Source: Nageia nagi (taxonomy: Eukaryota > Pinophyta). Taken from it: DNA of 64,000 bases. Both the position numbers and the translations under genes were made by a program. Position 1 is the first letter of the stretch; each line of letters opens with the position of its first letter. Shown piece by piece: positions 1-12,793 of the stretch. The stretch lies in assembly GCA_050084985.1 (NCBI GenBank), contig JBITNC010000001.1, positions 37,262,001 to 37,326,000 of the forward strand, given 5' to 3'. The notes beneath the pieces are model-generated. The model was not told where the DNA came from. It saw only the letters and a program-made list of their open reading frames with translations, and made no database searches.

Positions 1-2124
1 AACCCTCTATTTTTTCTATAAACTCCTTGGATAGACATAACCTGAATATAAGAGGAAGTTCAACTACCACAATCTTCTAAGTGATGATCACAAAAGGACA
101 CTTATGTATCTTTAGAACTATATCTTTGATAACCCTAACAGTCTTAATTGGAGTGGAGTCTAGCTACAATACTCTTATGGATGCTCTAGTAAGAGGTAGC
201 CCTATTACATCACATAATACTTTAGGCATGATAGTAGTGGATGCTTTAAAATTGACTAAATAGTTATGTAGCACATACCCATCAACCTCTAAGGTCATAT
301 AAAAAGTTGGTGGTTTATTTTTTCCCATTCTTGGATATTTGGATGTCTCAAACAAGTTCAACACCCTATCCATTCCTTCATTTAATGCTATAAGGGTTTT
401 TCTCAATAAATCAATTTGCTAAGGGATTTTTAAGGCATCAAATAAAGATATATTTGAAGGGGTTCTCTTTAATTATTCTACAATATTGAAATTATAAGCA
501 ATTGCAGGCTTACCATATTTGTCAGCAAACCTCTGTTGAAACTGTTGAGTGTCATACCTCCTATGATGTCTAGTGAGTGAGGGAACCCTTAACTTTTAGA
601 TCATATTATCACTTACTTCATCAACTTTAGGCATCTATCTAGCTTTTGAAATTAGAAATTTATGAGATGCAGCTTCTTTTGGGGGTGTTTTATTCATAGA
701 ACTAGGAGCTATATCAAGCTTCTTAAAGGCTACTAGATCATGAATTTTTGGAGATTTAGATCTTTAATATAAGAGATTTGATACATGAGGCCTCATTTTA
801 AACATTATTTCTATACAAAAACACCTACATTGGTTGGGGAAAAATTCATCAAATTTACATTTTGACTTATATCATTAGCTACACTAGGTGGAGGAATTCC
901 TTTGCTTTTTGAAAAATACTCCTAATATTGATATATAGGGTAAGAAGTTTGTTAATGATCATAATTGCAAGCTAAACATAAGCCAACCATCTATTTGAAA
1001 GAAGAAGCTTGATCTATATTCTCTACTAGCACATGCTAATTTTAAGTTTTTTCTACAACTAGATATGGGAATCCTCTAGCATTATTTTGTCTACTCAAGA
1101 GGGTAATTTGGTTTGCCATGTTCCTACACAAAGATTTCAATTCTTGTATCTCATTTTGTGAGAGAGCTACTTGATTTGATCCAAATTTATGTAGGGTTGG
1201 TAAAGCCAAAGGTGCTCTTGGGGTAAGTAAGGCTAATGGAGACTATTGTACTGGTGCAAGAATATTAGCCAAAAGTAGGTCCATAAAAATTATTGAGAGT
1301 TTTATTGCTTGGTTTTGTGGTAAAATTGGAAAGTATGGCATTGGAATGTGATTGGGTAGTTTTCCTACTGAAATGAGACAAGCTTTAGCAAACACTACTT
1401 GTTTATAGACTTCTAAAAAAGTGGTTACCCTGAAATTTTGAATTTACAAAGAGAGATCTAGGGGAAAGGCTCTTAAATAATACATCAAAGCTTGAAATTT
1501 TTGGGGCTTAACTAATATTGAAACTCTTTTCCAAGATTTCTAGAATCTAATATTAAAATCTAGAATATTCTCTTATTCATATCTTTTGATAGAAGTGAGT
1601 TGAGCTAGTAAGAAGAAAGGGTTTCCTACTTCATTAAACTCCATGATGAAGGGCTCTACCAACTAAGCCCAAGAAGTTATATTTGTGCTAGCAAGACTTC
1701 TATACCAATCAAGGACCTTGCCCTTGAATGATTGTGCTAGCAGTCTTACCATGACATCTTCATGCTAAATATTATGAAACTTAGTCAAATTAGCTACATC
1801 CACATAGTGTTCATAGGCTATTTTCTCTATGGTGACATAAAAATCAGGTAGAGTTTTAAAACCTTTTTATATGATATCATGTAATATATCTAGAGCCAAA
1901 GGTACCCCATTGTCCCATGCAAGATAGATATTTAGAGTAGGATTACCCATTTTAGGAGAAGCAGTCTAAGTATGAAGGTTGAATGGTACTATTTTGAATG
2001 GAGATTCTAAAGTGTTGATACTACCTAAAGATATAGACTTGATCAAGGTGTTTCTTATGGAAGTAACAAGTTATTTAAAATCTAAAACCTCTTTAGCTAC
2101 TTTAGATTTTGATCTTTTCCACAT
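1..2124 (-). pseudogene. Ty3/gypsy element A: decayed gag and protease
   Basis: Reading the minus strand from an ATG at 2124 gives a Ty3/gypsy Gag. It contains the retrotransposon-gag core GKVLDWYRSL (about 1687-1716), followed by a stretch around VEPFIMEFNEVGNPFFLLAQL (in two parts, 1600-1660). Several in-frame stops sit where Gln is expected. Further on, 164-406 encodes an aspartic-protease-like segment (FYMTLEVDGYVLHN ... IMPKVLCDVIGLPLTR). The catalytic Asp-Ser/Thr-Gly has become NFKAS, so it would be inactive. RT and integrase should lie beyond the left edge. The Gag resembles that of element E at 40.3 kb. Assignment to Ty3/gypsy is firm; the lineage is not. Confidence 0.8.
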
Positions 2125-2994
2125 AAAATCTAGTAGCAACTAAAAGAATCTAGGTTCGAGAAGCAAAAATAATAACTATAAAAATTTACTTTGATACATA
2201 CCATCAATACTGCTTCCAATAGAGTCATTAATAAAATATTTTTTCCCCATTAGGCATGCCAAAAAAGATATATTATTTATGGAAATTATGTAATGTATAT
2301 GCCCTTAAATAATTTCAACCAAAGTATATCATGAACAAGCTAACACAGTATCCTAATCTCTAGAGTAGGCTGATTCCTTATCTATTAGGCATAGATTAAA
2401 AGAACAAGTAACATGAAAGAAAAAAAAGAGAGTAGAGTGTGAGAAATAAAGGAATAAGGATAGGAAGCAAGAGAAAAAGTAGGGGTAGATCACTAGTTTA
2501 GTGTAGGTTTTCACAAAATGTGAAACCTTGGCAAGAATCTAGTGTAGCAACCACAGTGCAAGCTTTCATTCTCTAAATTATTCTTCAACTTAACTCTACC
2601 ATATAAGTAGACATAGTTATACCAACAAATCATTGTTATCATTCAATAAATATCCATTACTTTCCATAATACAACTAGATTAAAAATAACAATGACAAGT
2701 GCTAGACAAGAAAGTCAAGATGGCATTGTATTACTGATAGAACAAAAACAAAAGGTATTTGAAAACAAATACAAGGGGCAATACTAGGGATTCCAACCAT
2801 ATTGCTTTGTATTTAACTATACTTATACTAAGAGTAATTATAGAATGACTTAAGTAAAATAGTTACAAAATGGCCTAAAGATTCTAGCCTTCTTTTAATA
2901 AACAACTAACTACCTCTGCCACATGGCATTTTATTTCTAAAAACTAAAAGACCTAGAATTTTAACTACCTTTGAATTGTGATGATAATTTTTCC
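2125..2994. other. Non-coding flank of element A
   Basis: About 0.9 kb upstream of the element A gag start, so it may hold its leader and 5' LTR. I could not find a convincing primer-binding site or a second LTR copy. No coding signal is visible on either strand. Confidence 0.4.
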
Positions 2995-3000
2995 TAGGTG

Positions 3001-3210
3001 TTATTTGAACCTATATTGCATTTCTAAGTGTTATTTGAACCTATATTATAGTTTTGGGTGTTATTTGAACCTGTATTACACTTTTAGGTGTTATTTGAAC
3101 TTGTATTACATTTTTGGGTATTATTTGAACTTGTATTACATTTTTGGGTGTTATTTGAACTTGTATTACATTTTTGAGTGTTATTTGAACATGTATTATA
3201 TTTTTGGAAG
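3001..3210. repeat. 30-bp minisatellite, seven copies
   Basis: Seven back-to-back units of exactly 30 bp, each beginning TTATTTGAAC and ending near TTTTTGGGTG. Copies differ by a few substitutions and by no indel. Because 30 is a multiple of three, one plus-strand frame stays open (2978-3223) and yields a decapeptide repeat rich in Tyr, Leu and Asn. I take that ORF to be a by-product of the repeat, not a gene. Confidence 0.95.
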
Positions 3211-3513
3211 ATTCTCTGATTGATTATGATGATTATGGAGAATTTCCAACTTCTAGTGATTATTTTAGAACTTTCTTAGTTTTTAGTTCACATTTTGGAG
3301 TCTTTTGGTAAAATTTTGCTTGGGTAGAGATTTATTTTGTTACATATAACATCATCAATATTTGCACTCTGATCTTGAAGGCTTTTATTTTCTATTGATG
3401 TCACTTTCTTCTCACATCTTTGTAAAGTAAAGCAAGTAATGTTGAGGGATTTTAGTTTTGCTTATGATATCATCCTCCTCTGAATCTATTCTTTTGGCCA
3501 AAGTGGGATTCAC

Positions 3514-3907
3514 TTTACTTTGCTAACATCATCTCCCTTTCATGCCCTAGAACACATAACTCAGTTATTGTAGAAACTTTTATCATTACTCATTGACATC
3601 ACTACTTCTAGAGTTCAATTTTAGATGAAAATAATATTTGCCTATACTTTGATGACATCACATTTAGAGATTACTATACTTAGTGCATTTTCTCATCAAA
3701 ATTATTTAGGTTTACTTTGCTAACATCATCTCCCTTTCATGCCTTAGAACACATAACTCAGCTATCATGGAAAATTTTAGCATTACTTGCTAACATCACT
3801 ACTTTTGGAGTCCAATTTTAGACCAAAATAATACTCTCGTATACTTTGCTGACATCACATTCAAAGATTGCTATTCTTAGTGCATTTTCTCATCAAAACT
3901 ATTTGGA
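3514..3907. repeat. 197-bp tandem duplication
   Basis: Two direct copies, 3514-3710 and 3711-3907, both beginning TTTACTTTGCTAACATCATC and ending TCTCATCAAAAYTATTTRG. They are the same length and differ by scattered substitutions, so the duplication is old. The unit also contains several short GACATCAC-type motifs. Confidence 0.9.
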
Positions 3908-4028
3908 TTTTATAGAATAGTTAGGAGGGTTTTGCTAAAACATATTTCTTTAGAAAAATAAGAATAATACATGCTGGGAAGCCACTAGAGTGTTGGGCTA
4001 TGTATGCATATTCACTTACCAAGATCAT

Positions 4029-4066
<38 letters not shown>

Positions 4067-4900
4067 ATATTAATGAAATAATATAATATATTTATATATA
4101 ATATAATATATATGTGAGTGAATAATTTAATACGATAAATAAGTATAATGAATAAAGTATTCATACTAACCTCATTAACTAATATTTTGTCTTAGTTTCA
4201 TCTACTATGGATGATACAAAATAATTTTATGATACACCTAAGTTTATTATGAAATTGTGTATATGCAATGACATTCATTTCCTTTTCTTAACCCTCATAA
4301 ACCTAATATTGCAAGAGCAAAAAATATGTAAGTTGATTCATTCATATGAAATGTGTAGAGGTCCATCATAAATATTGGAAATGTCATTGCTTCATAAGGT
4401 ATACCTCACTGTTAGATAGGCATCCATAGTCTCAGTGAAGACTAACCCCTAGATTCCATTACAATCTTGTTGTATTACCAGTCAGGCATTCATAGCCCCA
4501 ATAGAGGATACCATACTCACCAAAGAATTATACTCTTTTTTTTTAATGAAGAAAAATAAAAGGATGAATAATCACTTGAAATTATGCTCAAGTAATATCA
4601 AATTTTTTATTGTTTTGAGATTTTAAAATGTGCTAAAGTGAATGAGTTTATAATATTCTAATAGTGTATCAGGGTTATGTTTATTTATCATCCTTAGTTT
4701 CAAAAACTTTTCAAAAAATATTTTTTCAAAATAGAATATGGATATTATACTTATAAACTACTTCTTTATTTATATGTACAACTATATATATGAACAATAT
4801 GTGGATGGATGTATGGTTTGTACATATTTTTTGATAAATGAATAGAATCATCATGTTTGACACTTAATGGCTTTATGAAAATGGAAGTAACTGGAAATAT
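3908..4900. other. Non-coding AT-rich spacer
   Basis: No gene seen. It contains the TA microsatellite at 4029-4072 and ends at the 3' LTR of element B. Confidence 0.5.
4029..4072. repeat. TA dinucleotide microsatellite
   Basis: A near-perfect TA run with one phase break, continuing as imperfect ATAAT/TATA sequence to about 4115. Confidence 0.95.
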
Positions 4901-5615
4901 TGATCTATAATCATCATATATTTATAGCATACTCAGATCCTCACATATTTGAATAAAATAACATTCACCATTATGAGACCCATCAAATTGCATATAATTT
5001 TGAAATTGCAAAATGTAAAACTACAAATTAACAATCTCAATCACACATAATAAGATAAACATAATGATTTACTCTGGTTCACCCAATATGGGCTAATATA
5101 GTATGGAATTAGATCCTTCTCTTCTCATTGTCTATGGCATTACAATATTACATGTATAGAGAAATACCATCAAAATATTGGAAATACTATCTCCTACAAC
5201 ACTATTGCAATATCTTACAACAAGAACAATTTCACAACTACAAAAATTTTGGAATGACTCTTGGTCTTCCTTCAAATTTTTATAATCCTAAAACCCCAAA
5301 AATTTCTAAAACTCCGTTGTATAATTAAGAGAGTAGCATGCCTTTAAATAGGCTTGTAAATATCTCTAAGATGTTAGTTGATGATCCTAAACTACTCAAC
5401 TACCTAAATCATCGATGCCCCTTCAACTTCCATTATTGATTCATCAAAAATCACACCATTAATGGCCTTAAAATGGTAATGTATATTGTTAATAGCATGG
5501 TTTCTTTCACCAATCACCTTTAAATTTTAGTCTTCTATTTTTCTCCAAGCATAGATACCTTTGGAATGAAGATTACTCCTATAGAGAGCAACCTAACATG
5601 ATCCAATTTGGATCA
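4901..5615 (-). repeat. Element B 3' LTR
   Basis: 715 bp, starting TGATCTATAATCA and ending TTTGGATCA on the plus strand, so it keeps TG...CA ends. It aligns along its length with 13613-14324, including the shared block GAGAGTAGYATGCCTTTA and the promoter-distal end GATTACTCCTATAGAGA. Confidence 0.9.
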
Positions 5616-5630
5616 AACCTCCCTAATGAG
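5616..5630 (-). other. Element B polypurine tract
   Basis: The plus-strand sequence AACCTCCCTAATGAG reads CTCATTAGGGAGGTT on the element strand, immediately upstream of the LTR TG. This is the expected place and composition for the plus-strand primer of reverse transcription, though the purine run is interrupted. Confidence 0.65.
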
Positions 5631-6650
5631 AAGGCATTTCATCCTATGAATGCATAGATGATGATACAACTTCCCAACCCTGGACTTGTATATCCACTTG
5701 GCTTTATTAGGCTTCTATCCCTTTAATCCAACCAACCATAGCTCTGTATCACCAATCCTTATAGCACAAACCTTCTTTTGTAATATGGAATCCATCTTGA
5801 GTTCATCCATAGTATTAGGAGTTAAGTTATTAAGAGATGCTAAAATATGATCTGAACCTACTTCATATTCATTCAACATAGATGGCTCATATAATATTAA
5901 ATGTTCCACATTCACAACCAAATATATGTTAGTAGATTCAATTTAAATGTATTCTTACTTGCTTACTCCATAATCTCAAAATGGTCCATATATTATAGTT
6001 TTCAACTTCTTGGATGATCCTTGCAACCTCTCCTTACTAATATGCAACCAAACATGGTCTCCCACATGAAACTTATGGTCAAGTCTATGCCTTTCATGTC
6101 TCATCCTATACTTATCTTGGCTTACTTTAAGTCTCTCTTAGGCTTCCAAATGAATATGTCTAATCTTTTTAACAAACCTTTTAGCTTGCTTTTCCTCTTT
6201 CTCAAGTGAATCTCCTTCATCATTTTTCTTCCTAAACACACAATCAAAAGGTGAGGGTGGTAAATAACCAAAATAAGTTTCAAAATGATTTTTCTTAATA
6301 GAAGAATGAAATGCCCTATTGTATGAATATTGGATATATTTAAGATGTTCATTCCAAGAATTAGGATTCTTTCCACAATAAACCCTCAAGAGTTGAACCA
6401 CTTTCCTATTCACCACCTTGATTTGTTCATACATTTGAGGATGAAAGGAAATACTCCTGTTCAATGTTGTGTCCATATTTTCCCATAAATATGTCCAAAA
6501 CTTACCTAAAACTCTACTATATATCTCCGAAATAATAGAAGTAGGCAATCCAAAATGAACCCAAACATGAGAAAAGAAAACATTTGTAGCATCTTGTCTC
6601 ATTATTCTTTTCTTACAAGTAGAGAAAATGTTAGCAATAAACACATAGTT
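5631..6650 (-). pseudogene. Element B integrase, C-terminal half
   Basis: The 6138-6644 frame encodes the second part of a gypsy integrase core: VFFSHVWVHFGLPTSI, then FHPQMYEQIKVVNRKVVQLL and the YNRAFHSS...YFGYLPPSP motif. The region after the core continues to about 5700 with an SH3-like segment (HKFHVGDHVWLHISKERLQG, VVNVEHLILYEPSM). The third catalytic residue, Glu in the usual NGQ-E-VN context, reads QIKVVN, so it is lost. Stops and a frameshift near 6138 break the C-terminus. The N-terminal half lies at 9216-9600, across the insertion. Confidence 0.85.
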
Positions 6651-9215
6651 AAATGGCTAAAATTTGAGATTTTGAATTTTAGAATTGTATATTAAATAAG
6701 GTTCTCCTTCTAACATGTCCACCTTTATTTTATTTATTTATTTAGTTTTTTGGAAAATTCATTGATATTTAGAACATGTTTGATCTATTATATTCCCTTA
6801 AATTATAAATTAAAAAATATCAATGACATATTTGCTAAATATGTATGTATAACTTAAATGTGTTTTACTATCCTCACTATGTTCAATTGAATGGTTGATG
6901 TTTCTATGATGAACTTACATAGATCAACATGAAATGAATGGTGGATATTGAATTTCATTGAGGGGGAAGGGAATTCAAAACTCATGGGTATGCCAATAAA
7001 ATCATCCATCAAGTTTCATCTTTCACATAATCAACTATTCCTAAACTATCTCTTTGTGTTCAATTATTTCTATTTGATATTTAAAAATGTTAGACAAAAC
7101 ATCATGTATACCACATTATCAAGTTTTTAGATTCATACTTGTTCATACTTTTCAATCATATTATGTATTGGGCTATGAATTTATCTAATAATCCACTTAT
7201 AATATGGATTATTGTGTACATGTTCACAAATTTCTATTTTATTCTTGATTATACATTCTAGAATTTGATTACTATGTTGATATAAGCTCTATAGGTTAGG
7301 ATACGAGGAGAGTGGAGTACACAAAGGGTGAGGAATATTGAAGAGGTTTGGTGGTACATTGGTATTAGCAATACAATAAGAGTTAATTGGTGTCACATCA
7401 ATAAGAGATTGATGATATGGTAACAAGAGATTAGTGACATGCCAAGGGTTGTAATAGAATACCAATTGGATATAATTGATACATCGACCACTTCTAATAT
7501 GTATTGGTATTGCTCTCCTTCTTTGTTAATGTATGGTAATAGGGAGAGGAACCCTCATATGTATCATCTTCATTTCTTATACATTTTCACAAGAAGCATG
7601 AGAAAGAAGAGCTAGTATAAATACTGAGTGATATGGGTTTCACCTCCCTAGCCATGCATTTCATGGTGTATGATCTTTTGATTGGATAGCAAGACCCAAT
7701 CACAATCTTCATGCAAAAGAGTGGCCTTCCATAGTAAATATGGTCATCATCCATTCTTGGACCTAGAGCTATCACATCACATTATACATGATGTCTTTAC
7801 TTACTCTTATATTTAGACCATACCTTACGATACCAAGCTTTATGGTGTCATCAATGACCATGACATCACTATCACCAACAATAATAATGGTAGCAATGAC
7901 TATGCCATCCACTACAACACCATCCATAGTGATCATGATGTTGGTTGAGATGCACTAACTAATCCAACATACTTTATAGATTGTTGCTTTGGCTTTCGAT
8001 GCACTCCTCTAAGCTAAATAATTATCAAAATTAAATAAGCTAGCATAGCACACCAAAATGCCCACTATGATAGAGGAAGTGTGGGTTTTGTGGCCTTGAA
8101 AATCATGAGGGAATTTATAATTAGCCAAGGATTTATTGATGCAAAAATTTGAAATTTCCTCACAGTCCTTGTAGTTAAAATGATACTCGATTAGTTTGTA
8201 GTTGCAATGGGAAACATTGAAGGTGGTATTGGAAATGTAGGCATCCTTCTACCATAATAAAATAGGTATCATTTTGTGGTCTTGGAAGCTTAGATGCTTG
8301 ATTAAGATTCTTGTCTCAAATAGACCCATAATAATATCTTTTACATAGTTCAACTTGGGCCAAAGTCCTCTTTTATCTTCAAGATCAAGGAATTTTTATG
8401 AGAAAGTTATATCAATTTTGAGAAGCTCATCCGAGTAAATGAACACATAGCTATTCATTTCTTATAATGCTATCATCTACTCATAGCTTAATCTAGCAAT
8501 GTTACTAGTTACAAGATTTGTATAGGCATATAGTATTTTAGGTTCCACTAAGGCTTCAATGGTGGATTGTGGAAACTTTTTTATGGTTACCTAGCATACC
8601 AAGGAGGAATACTAGGTTCAAGGATTTTTAAAGTGTAGAAATTGAACCTTGGTTGGGTCCATGTGTAGATAATGTCATGGTTTCCCACATATACCTCCTC
8701 AATGATGGCCTCCTTATCCTCCATGGTATCAATGCTTTTCTCAACATACCATCATTTGATTCACAGTCTCCGATGCCATCTCCATATCATGTTGATAATA
8801 ACAAAACTTTCAAACTTTATAAGGCCAAATTTTTATATCTAAACTTTAAATTTTTATATTTAAATTATTTAAACTTTAAATTTTATATTTAAATTTAAAA
8901 GTGAAGAAAAGTAGTGTTTATTTAATGGTTTTTATTTGAGTTAGTTTATGATATTATTTTTTTTAAATTTATTAAATATAAATAAATAGATAAGTCTTTT
9001 ACCATTTTTCAAAAATTTATAGGATCTAATATCTATCAAAATTTATTCAGACCAAAAAATAAGATCAATTAAATATTTGAATGATTATTCACCTTATATT
9101 TATATTATTCTCCCCTTTTCTAACAAGTATAATATATTTGAAAATTAATCACCTTATTTTTGAACACGTTTTGAGATTGATCGCTCTCCTATTAAAATTC
9201 ATTTTTTAGGGAAGG
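6651..9215. other. Unclassified 2.6-kb DNA splitting the element B integrase
   Basis: The integrase frame breaks near 6650 and resumes near 9215. The DNA between has no RT, transposase or LTR signature that I recognise. Terminal inverted repeats and a target duplication are not evident, so it may be an insertion, a replacement or a composite. Short matches to the integrase sequence at both edges suggest imprecise boundaries. It holds the decayed coding-like stretch listed at 7590-8600; the rest is AT-rich and shows no gene. Confidence 0.6.
7590..8600 (-). pseudogene. Decayed ORF of unknown function within the integrase insertion
   Basis: Minus-strand frames carry protein-like text with scattered stops. 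One part near 8400-8550 includes TNLVTSNIARLSYE and MNSYVFIYSDELLKID; one near 7800 includes VMVIDDTIKLGIVRYGLNI; and 7587-7775 is open with LGPRMDDDHIYYGRPLF. These join only through frameshifts. I do not recognise the protein. The composition looks like former coding sequence, not random AT-rich DNA, but the evidence is modest. Confidence 0.35.
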
Positions 9216-9600
9216 TCTTAAACTTTTCCTTGCTGACAAGGAATCAAAACACACATCTTGCTAAATCTACCCACAATAACAAATAACTAATCATGACCCT
9301 TCTTTTTCATAGGTAATCCTCCCACAAAATCCAAGGAAATACACTCCCAAGGACCTAAAGGTACATGAAATGGCTAATACAAACCCAATTTCTTGTTACT
9401 TGGCTTTCTAGTGCAGCATAAAGAACACCCCCTTATGTACTTAGAAACTTGATCTTATAGCTTTGGCTAACATACATACCTTTGTAAATTGTACAATATT
9501 TTTCCAACCCCAAAATCTTCTATAATCTTTAAATTATGTTCTTCTCTAATCAATTCAATACTTTCACCTATAGGTACATATAATAGGTTAAAATGATAGA
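9216..9600 (-). pseudogene. Element B integrase, N-terminal zinc and first core strand
   Basis: The minus strand encodes the zinc-binding part (CSLCCTRKPSNKKLG gives the CxxC pair; the His pair upstream is degraded). The start of the catalytic core follows: PWECISLDFVGGLPMKKKGH, with the first catalytic Asp intact in LDF, and FSKMCVLIPC. It stops at the junction with the foreign DNA at about 9215. Confidence 0.85.
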
Positions 9601-11110
9601 GAAGTCCATTTTACAAATGGAAATCATCCAAGCCCTCCTACTTATACCAAGATGAGGATAAATTCTCATATACCTCTCCGAAGTCAAGATCCTATACATA
9701 TGCCTTTGAAAATGATTCAGAAAGTAAAGGAAAAGATTTCAGCACTAAGAGCTAGAACTCACTAGCTCATATTTGCACATTGTTAATGTTCCAAAAATAC
9801 TATTACACATTGTTAATGGCATATAATTGGTACATACATATGGCCTAAAAAGCATGTCAACAACCTTATTTTGTGTTCCTTTCTTATACTTGTTCACAAG
9901 ATGAAATTGTTATAGAAAATCCATCCATCTATAGTGTCTACTTTGTTGTAATTTTGATTGAGTTCATAAGTACTTTAATGGTTTATGATTAGTATGAATG
10001 ATTGTTTCTTTCCTAATTAAGTAGTGTTTTCAATTTTTAAAAACTTAAACCAATGCATACATTTCCTTATCATAAGTAGGATAATTCAAAATAGCCCCAC
10101 TAAATTTTTTAGAATGCTAGTAAATTGGTTTAGGTTGTTGTAGCAAAACAACTCCCATAGCATAGTCACTTGCATTAATATCCACTTCAACTGGCTTTTG
10201 CAAATAAGGAAGTGCTAGCATAGGTGGACTAACAATATTTTATTTTAAGATATCAAAAGATGTTTGTTTTTGTTTCCCCCATTGGAACACTTACCTCTTA
10301 TCGATTACATCATGTAAAGGTGAAGCAATATGAGAAAAATCAACACTAAAATTTCTCAAATATTGTAAAACACCTAAGAAACTTCTTACTTTAGTTATAT
10401 TATATGGCATTGGCCAATCTACTATAGCACTTACTTTATTAAGATATATCTTAAGTTATTAATGACCAATAACATGGTCCAAATACACTAAAAACTCTTT
10501 GCCAAACTTATATTTTAAATGTTTCAACAACAACCTCTCCTTATGCAAAGCCTGAAACACTTATCTAAGATGTACAATATGTTCTTCTTAAGTAGAACTA
10601 TAAAAAATAATATCATCCAAATATATAACAATAAAAGAATCAATAAATGGATGAAGCACATCATTCATTACCCTCATAAATATGGTTAGTGCATTGCATA
10701 AATCAAATGGAAAAAAAATCCACTCAAATAGTCCTTCTCTTATCTTCAAAGTGATCCTTCAAATTTCCTCCTCATTGATTTGAACTTGGTGATATCCACT
10801 CCTCAAGTCCAACTTTGTGAAGAATCTTAACCTTTGCAATTGATCCAAAAGATAATTTATTTGAGGCAAAGTATAGTGATTTCTTATGGTGATTTTGTTA
10901 AGTTCTCTATAGTCAATACACATTCTCCAATTATGATCCTTATTAGGAACTAAAACAATAGGTGATGCACATGGAGATGTACTTGATCTTATCACACCTT
11001 GATCAACCAACTCATGAATTTGCCTCTTTGTCTCCTCTTACTCTAAAATTGGGTATCAATACAAAGCTATTTTGGGAAATGAAGCATCAAGTAACAACTA
11101 AATATCATGT
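9601..11110 (-). pseudogene. Element B reverse transcriptase and RNase H
   Basis: The RT begins near 11100. The open segment 10759-11010 carries VIRSSTSPCASPIVLVPNKD, MCIDYRELNKITI and FTKLDLRSGYHQVQI, the fingers and palm of a gypsy RT. The active site YLDD is intact at 10612-10623 (VIYLDDIIFYS). RNase H follows at about 10280-9860, with stops. Frame interruptions are few, mostly single stop codons at expected Gln or Trp positions. Confidence 0.9.
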
Positions 11111-11319
11111 TGTATATCTTGTATATGAGGTAATCCATATAGCTCTACAAATAAGTCATTGAACTCTCAAACTAAATTTTGCATTTGTTCTTCTCTATTA
11201 ATGTTGTTAATGGTTTATATTCAATATTATACATCATTGACAACATGAGATTCACCTCACTAGAAGCTTCAATTTTTATGATGATCAACATAAAATTTTT
11301 AGAAGCATTTAGAAGGCAT

Positions 11320-11760
11320 TTTACCTAACTGATAGTAACTAAAGGTAGCTTTTTCATTCTTTTATGTGCACTAGCTAGAAACACCTTTACATCTTTCACC
11401 AATTGCAATTTGTTTAATCTTTTGTAATAAATACCATCTCTATCCCACATGTAAGGGTTACTAAGAATAACATCATAAATATATAAAGGAATAACATCAA
11501 CTATAACTTCATCAATGTACTTTGCATAAATAGTAAATTTCAACTTACATTATTTAGTGACTTGCAAACTAGCATTGAGATGCACCTAACCCAAAGGATA
11601 TGGATTTGGATGGTTGAACATTTCCAATCCCAAATTACTTACCATATATTCTAAAGTCAAATTTGCTTGAGAACTTGGATCCACAATGCAAGCTACTTTT
11701 ATTTTCTTGATTTGGATTTTGAGGTGGAATAATTGAATCCTTTGTTCTCCAATGTTTTGA
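11320..11760 (-). pseudogene. Element B aspartic protease
   Basis: The minus strand gives KIKVACIVDPSSQANLTLEY followed by LGLEMFNHPNPYPLG. The catalytic triplet is DPS in place of the usual D-S/T-G. The C-terminal part (11325-11543) is open: IDEVIVDVIPLYIYDVILSNPYMWDRDG, written here as IDEVIVDVIPLYIYD and NPYMWDRDG. The same segment is recognisable in element D, where another element interrupts it. Confidence 0.8.
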
Positions 11761-11859
11761 TATTCTTCAACCTTTTGAATGGTTGAACAATTTATTTTCT
11801 TATCAACATCTAAACTTCCCTTAATATCCTCACATTTAAGAACAATATAATTAGTTTTC

Positions 11860-12793
11860 TACTCATTCTTATGCTTATATGGACATAATTCTAGATGAAG
11901 TTTCCAACATTTATTACCATCTTTATCATAATGAATACAATGTATATTATCACCTTCTCTCTTTGATTTATTAGTGGTCTTAGTTTCTTCCTTACCTTTT
12001 ACTTTATCTTGAGATTTACCTTTATCTTTTCCTCCTCTTAAATTTGAAGCCTTCTTGAATTCATTATATTATCTCGTTGCTTTACCATCCTCCTTTAAGT
12101 ATTGTGCTTGCACACATGCTTGATCAAGATTAGTATGATTAAACAACATGATAGGATTTTGCAAATGACTATGTAAACCTCCAATGTACATTAAAGTTTG
12201 AGGATCTTTTAGTGAATTCCTAAGCAAAGTAGCTTATTTCCTAAATTTTGTAGTGTATTCATGAACTGTTTTCCCTCTTTATTGTCTAAAAGATTTTCAT
12301 TTCATCAATTATTTATTATGATATCCCAATAGATAAAATTGATCTCTTAAGAAGTTCTTAAATTCCATACAAGAAGATACTGCTAATAAGTGTTCATAAA
12401 TAAGAGTTCTACATGGTTGTCCCACCAAACTAAAGCATATCCACCCATATTTAATCTTGCAAAAGAGATTTTATCAACATCATTTACAATAACATGAATT
12501 TGGAAATAAACCTCCAATTGTTTTCACCAATTATTTAAATTTTTCACATCAACCTCTCCACCAAAAGTAGGAATGTTCACTTTGACCTCCACCTTGAATG
12601 GAATTTGATTTGATGAAGATGATAAATATGGTCCTTCAACTTCATTTTTATATCTCTAATTGACATTTACATTTTTTTTAGCCAACAACTCATCCAAACA
12701 AGCCAAATTATTATCCACTTCCAAAAATTTCTTTTAAAAATTAGCATCTAACATGGTATGAACATTAAAATACTACTCCACTAAATCATCCAT
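11860..12793 (-). pseudogene. Element B gag
   Basis: The frame opens with ATG at 12793 (MDDLVE) and runs with scattered stops. Recognisable segments are VEVKVNIPTFGGEVDVKNL, YALVWWDN, SLKDPQTLMYIGGLHSHL and LFNHTNLDQACVQAQYL, typical of plant gypsy Gag. A Lys-rich tail follows, then a zinc-knuckle-like segment with Cys and His (HYDKDGNKCWKLHLELC) near 11880-11940. Confidence 0.8.

Noticed and set aside
3001-3210. Possible CRISPR array
   Set aside because: The 30-bp units are directly adjacent with no unique spacers, and the setting is a plant-like genome.
2978-3223. 81-codon plus-strand ORF
   Set aside because: It is simply the translation of the 30-bp minisatellite.
3349-3880. Repeated GACATCAC / TGACATCA motifs as regulatory sites
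   Set aside because: Most lie within the 197-bp duplication or are imperfect; no adjacent gene.
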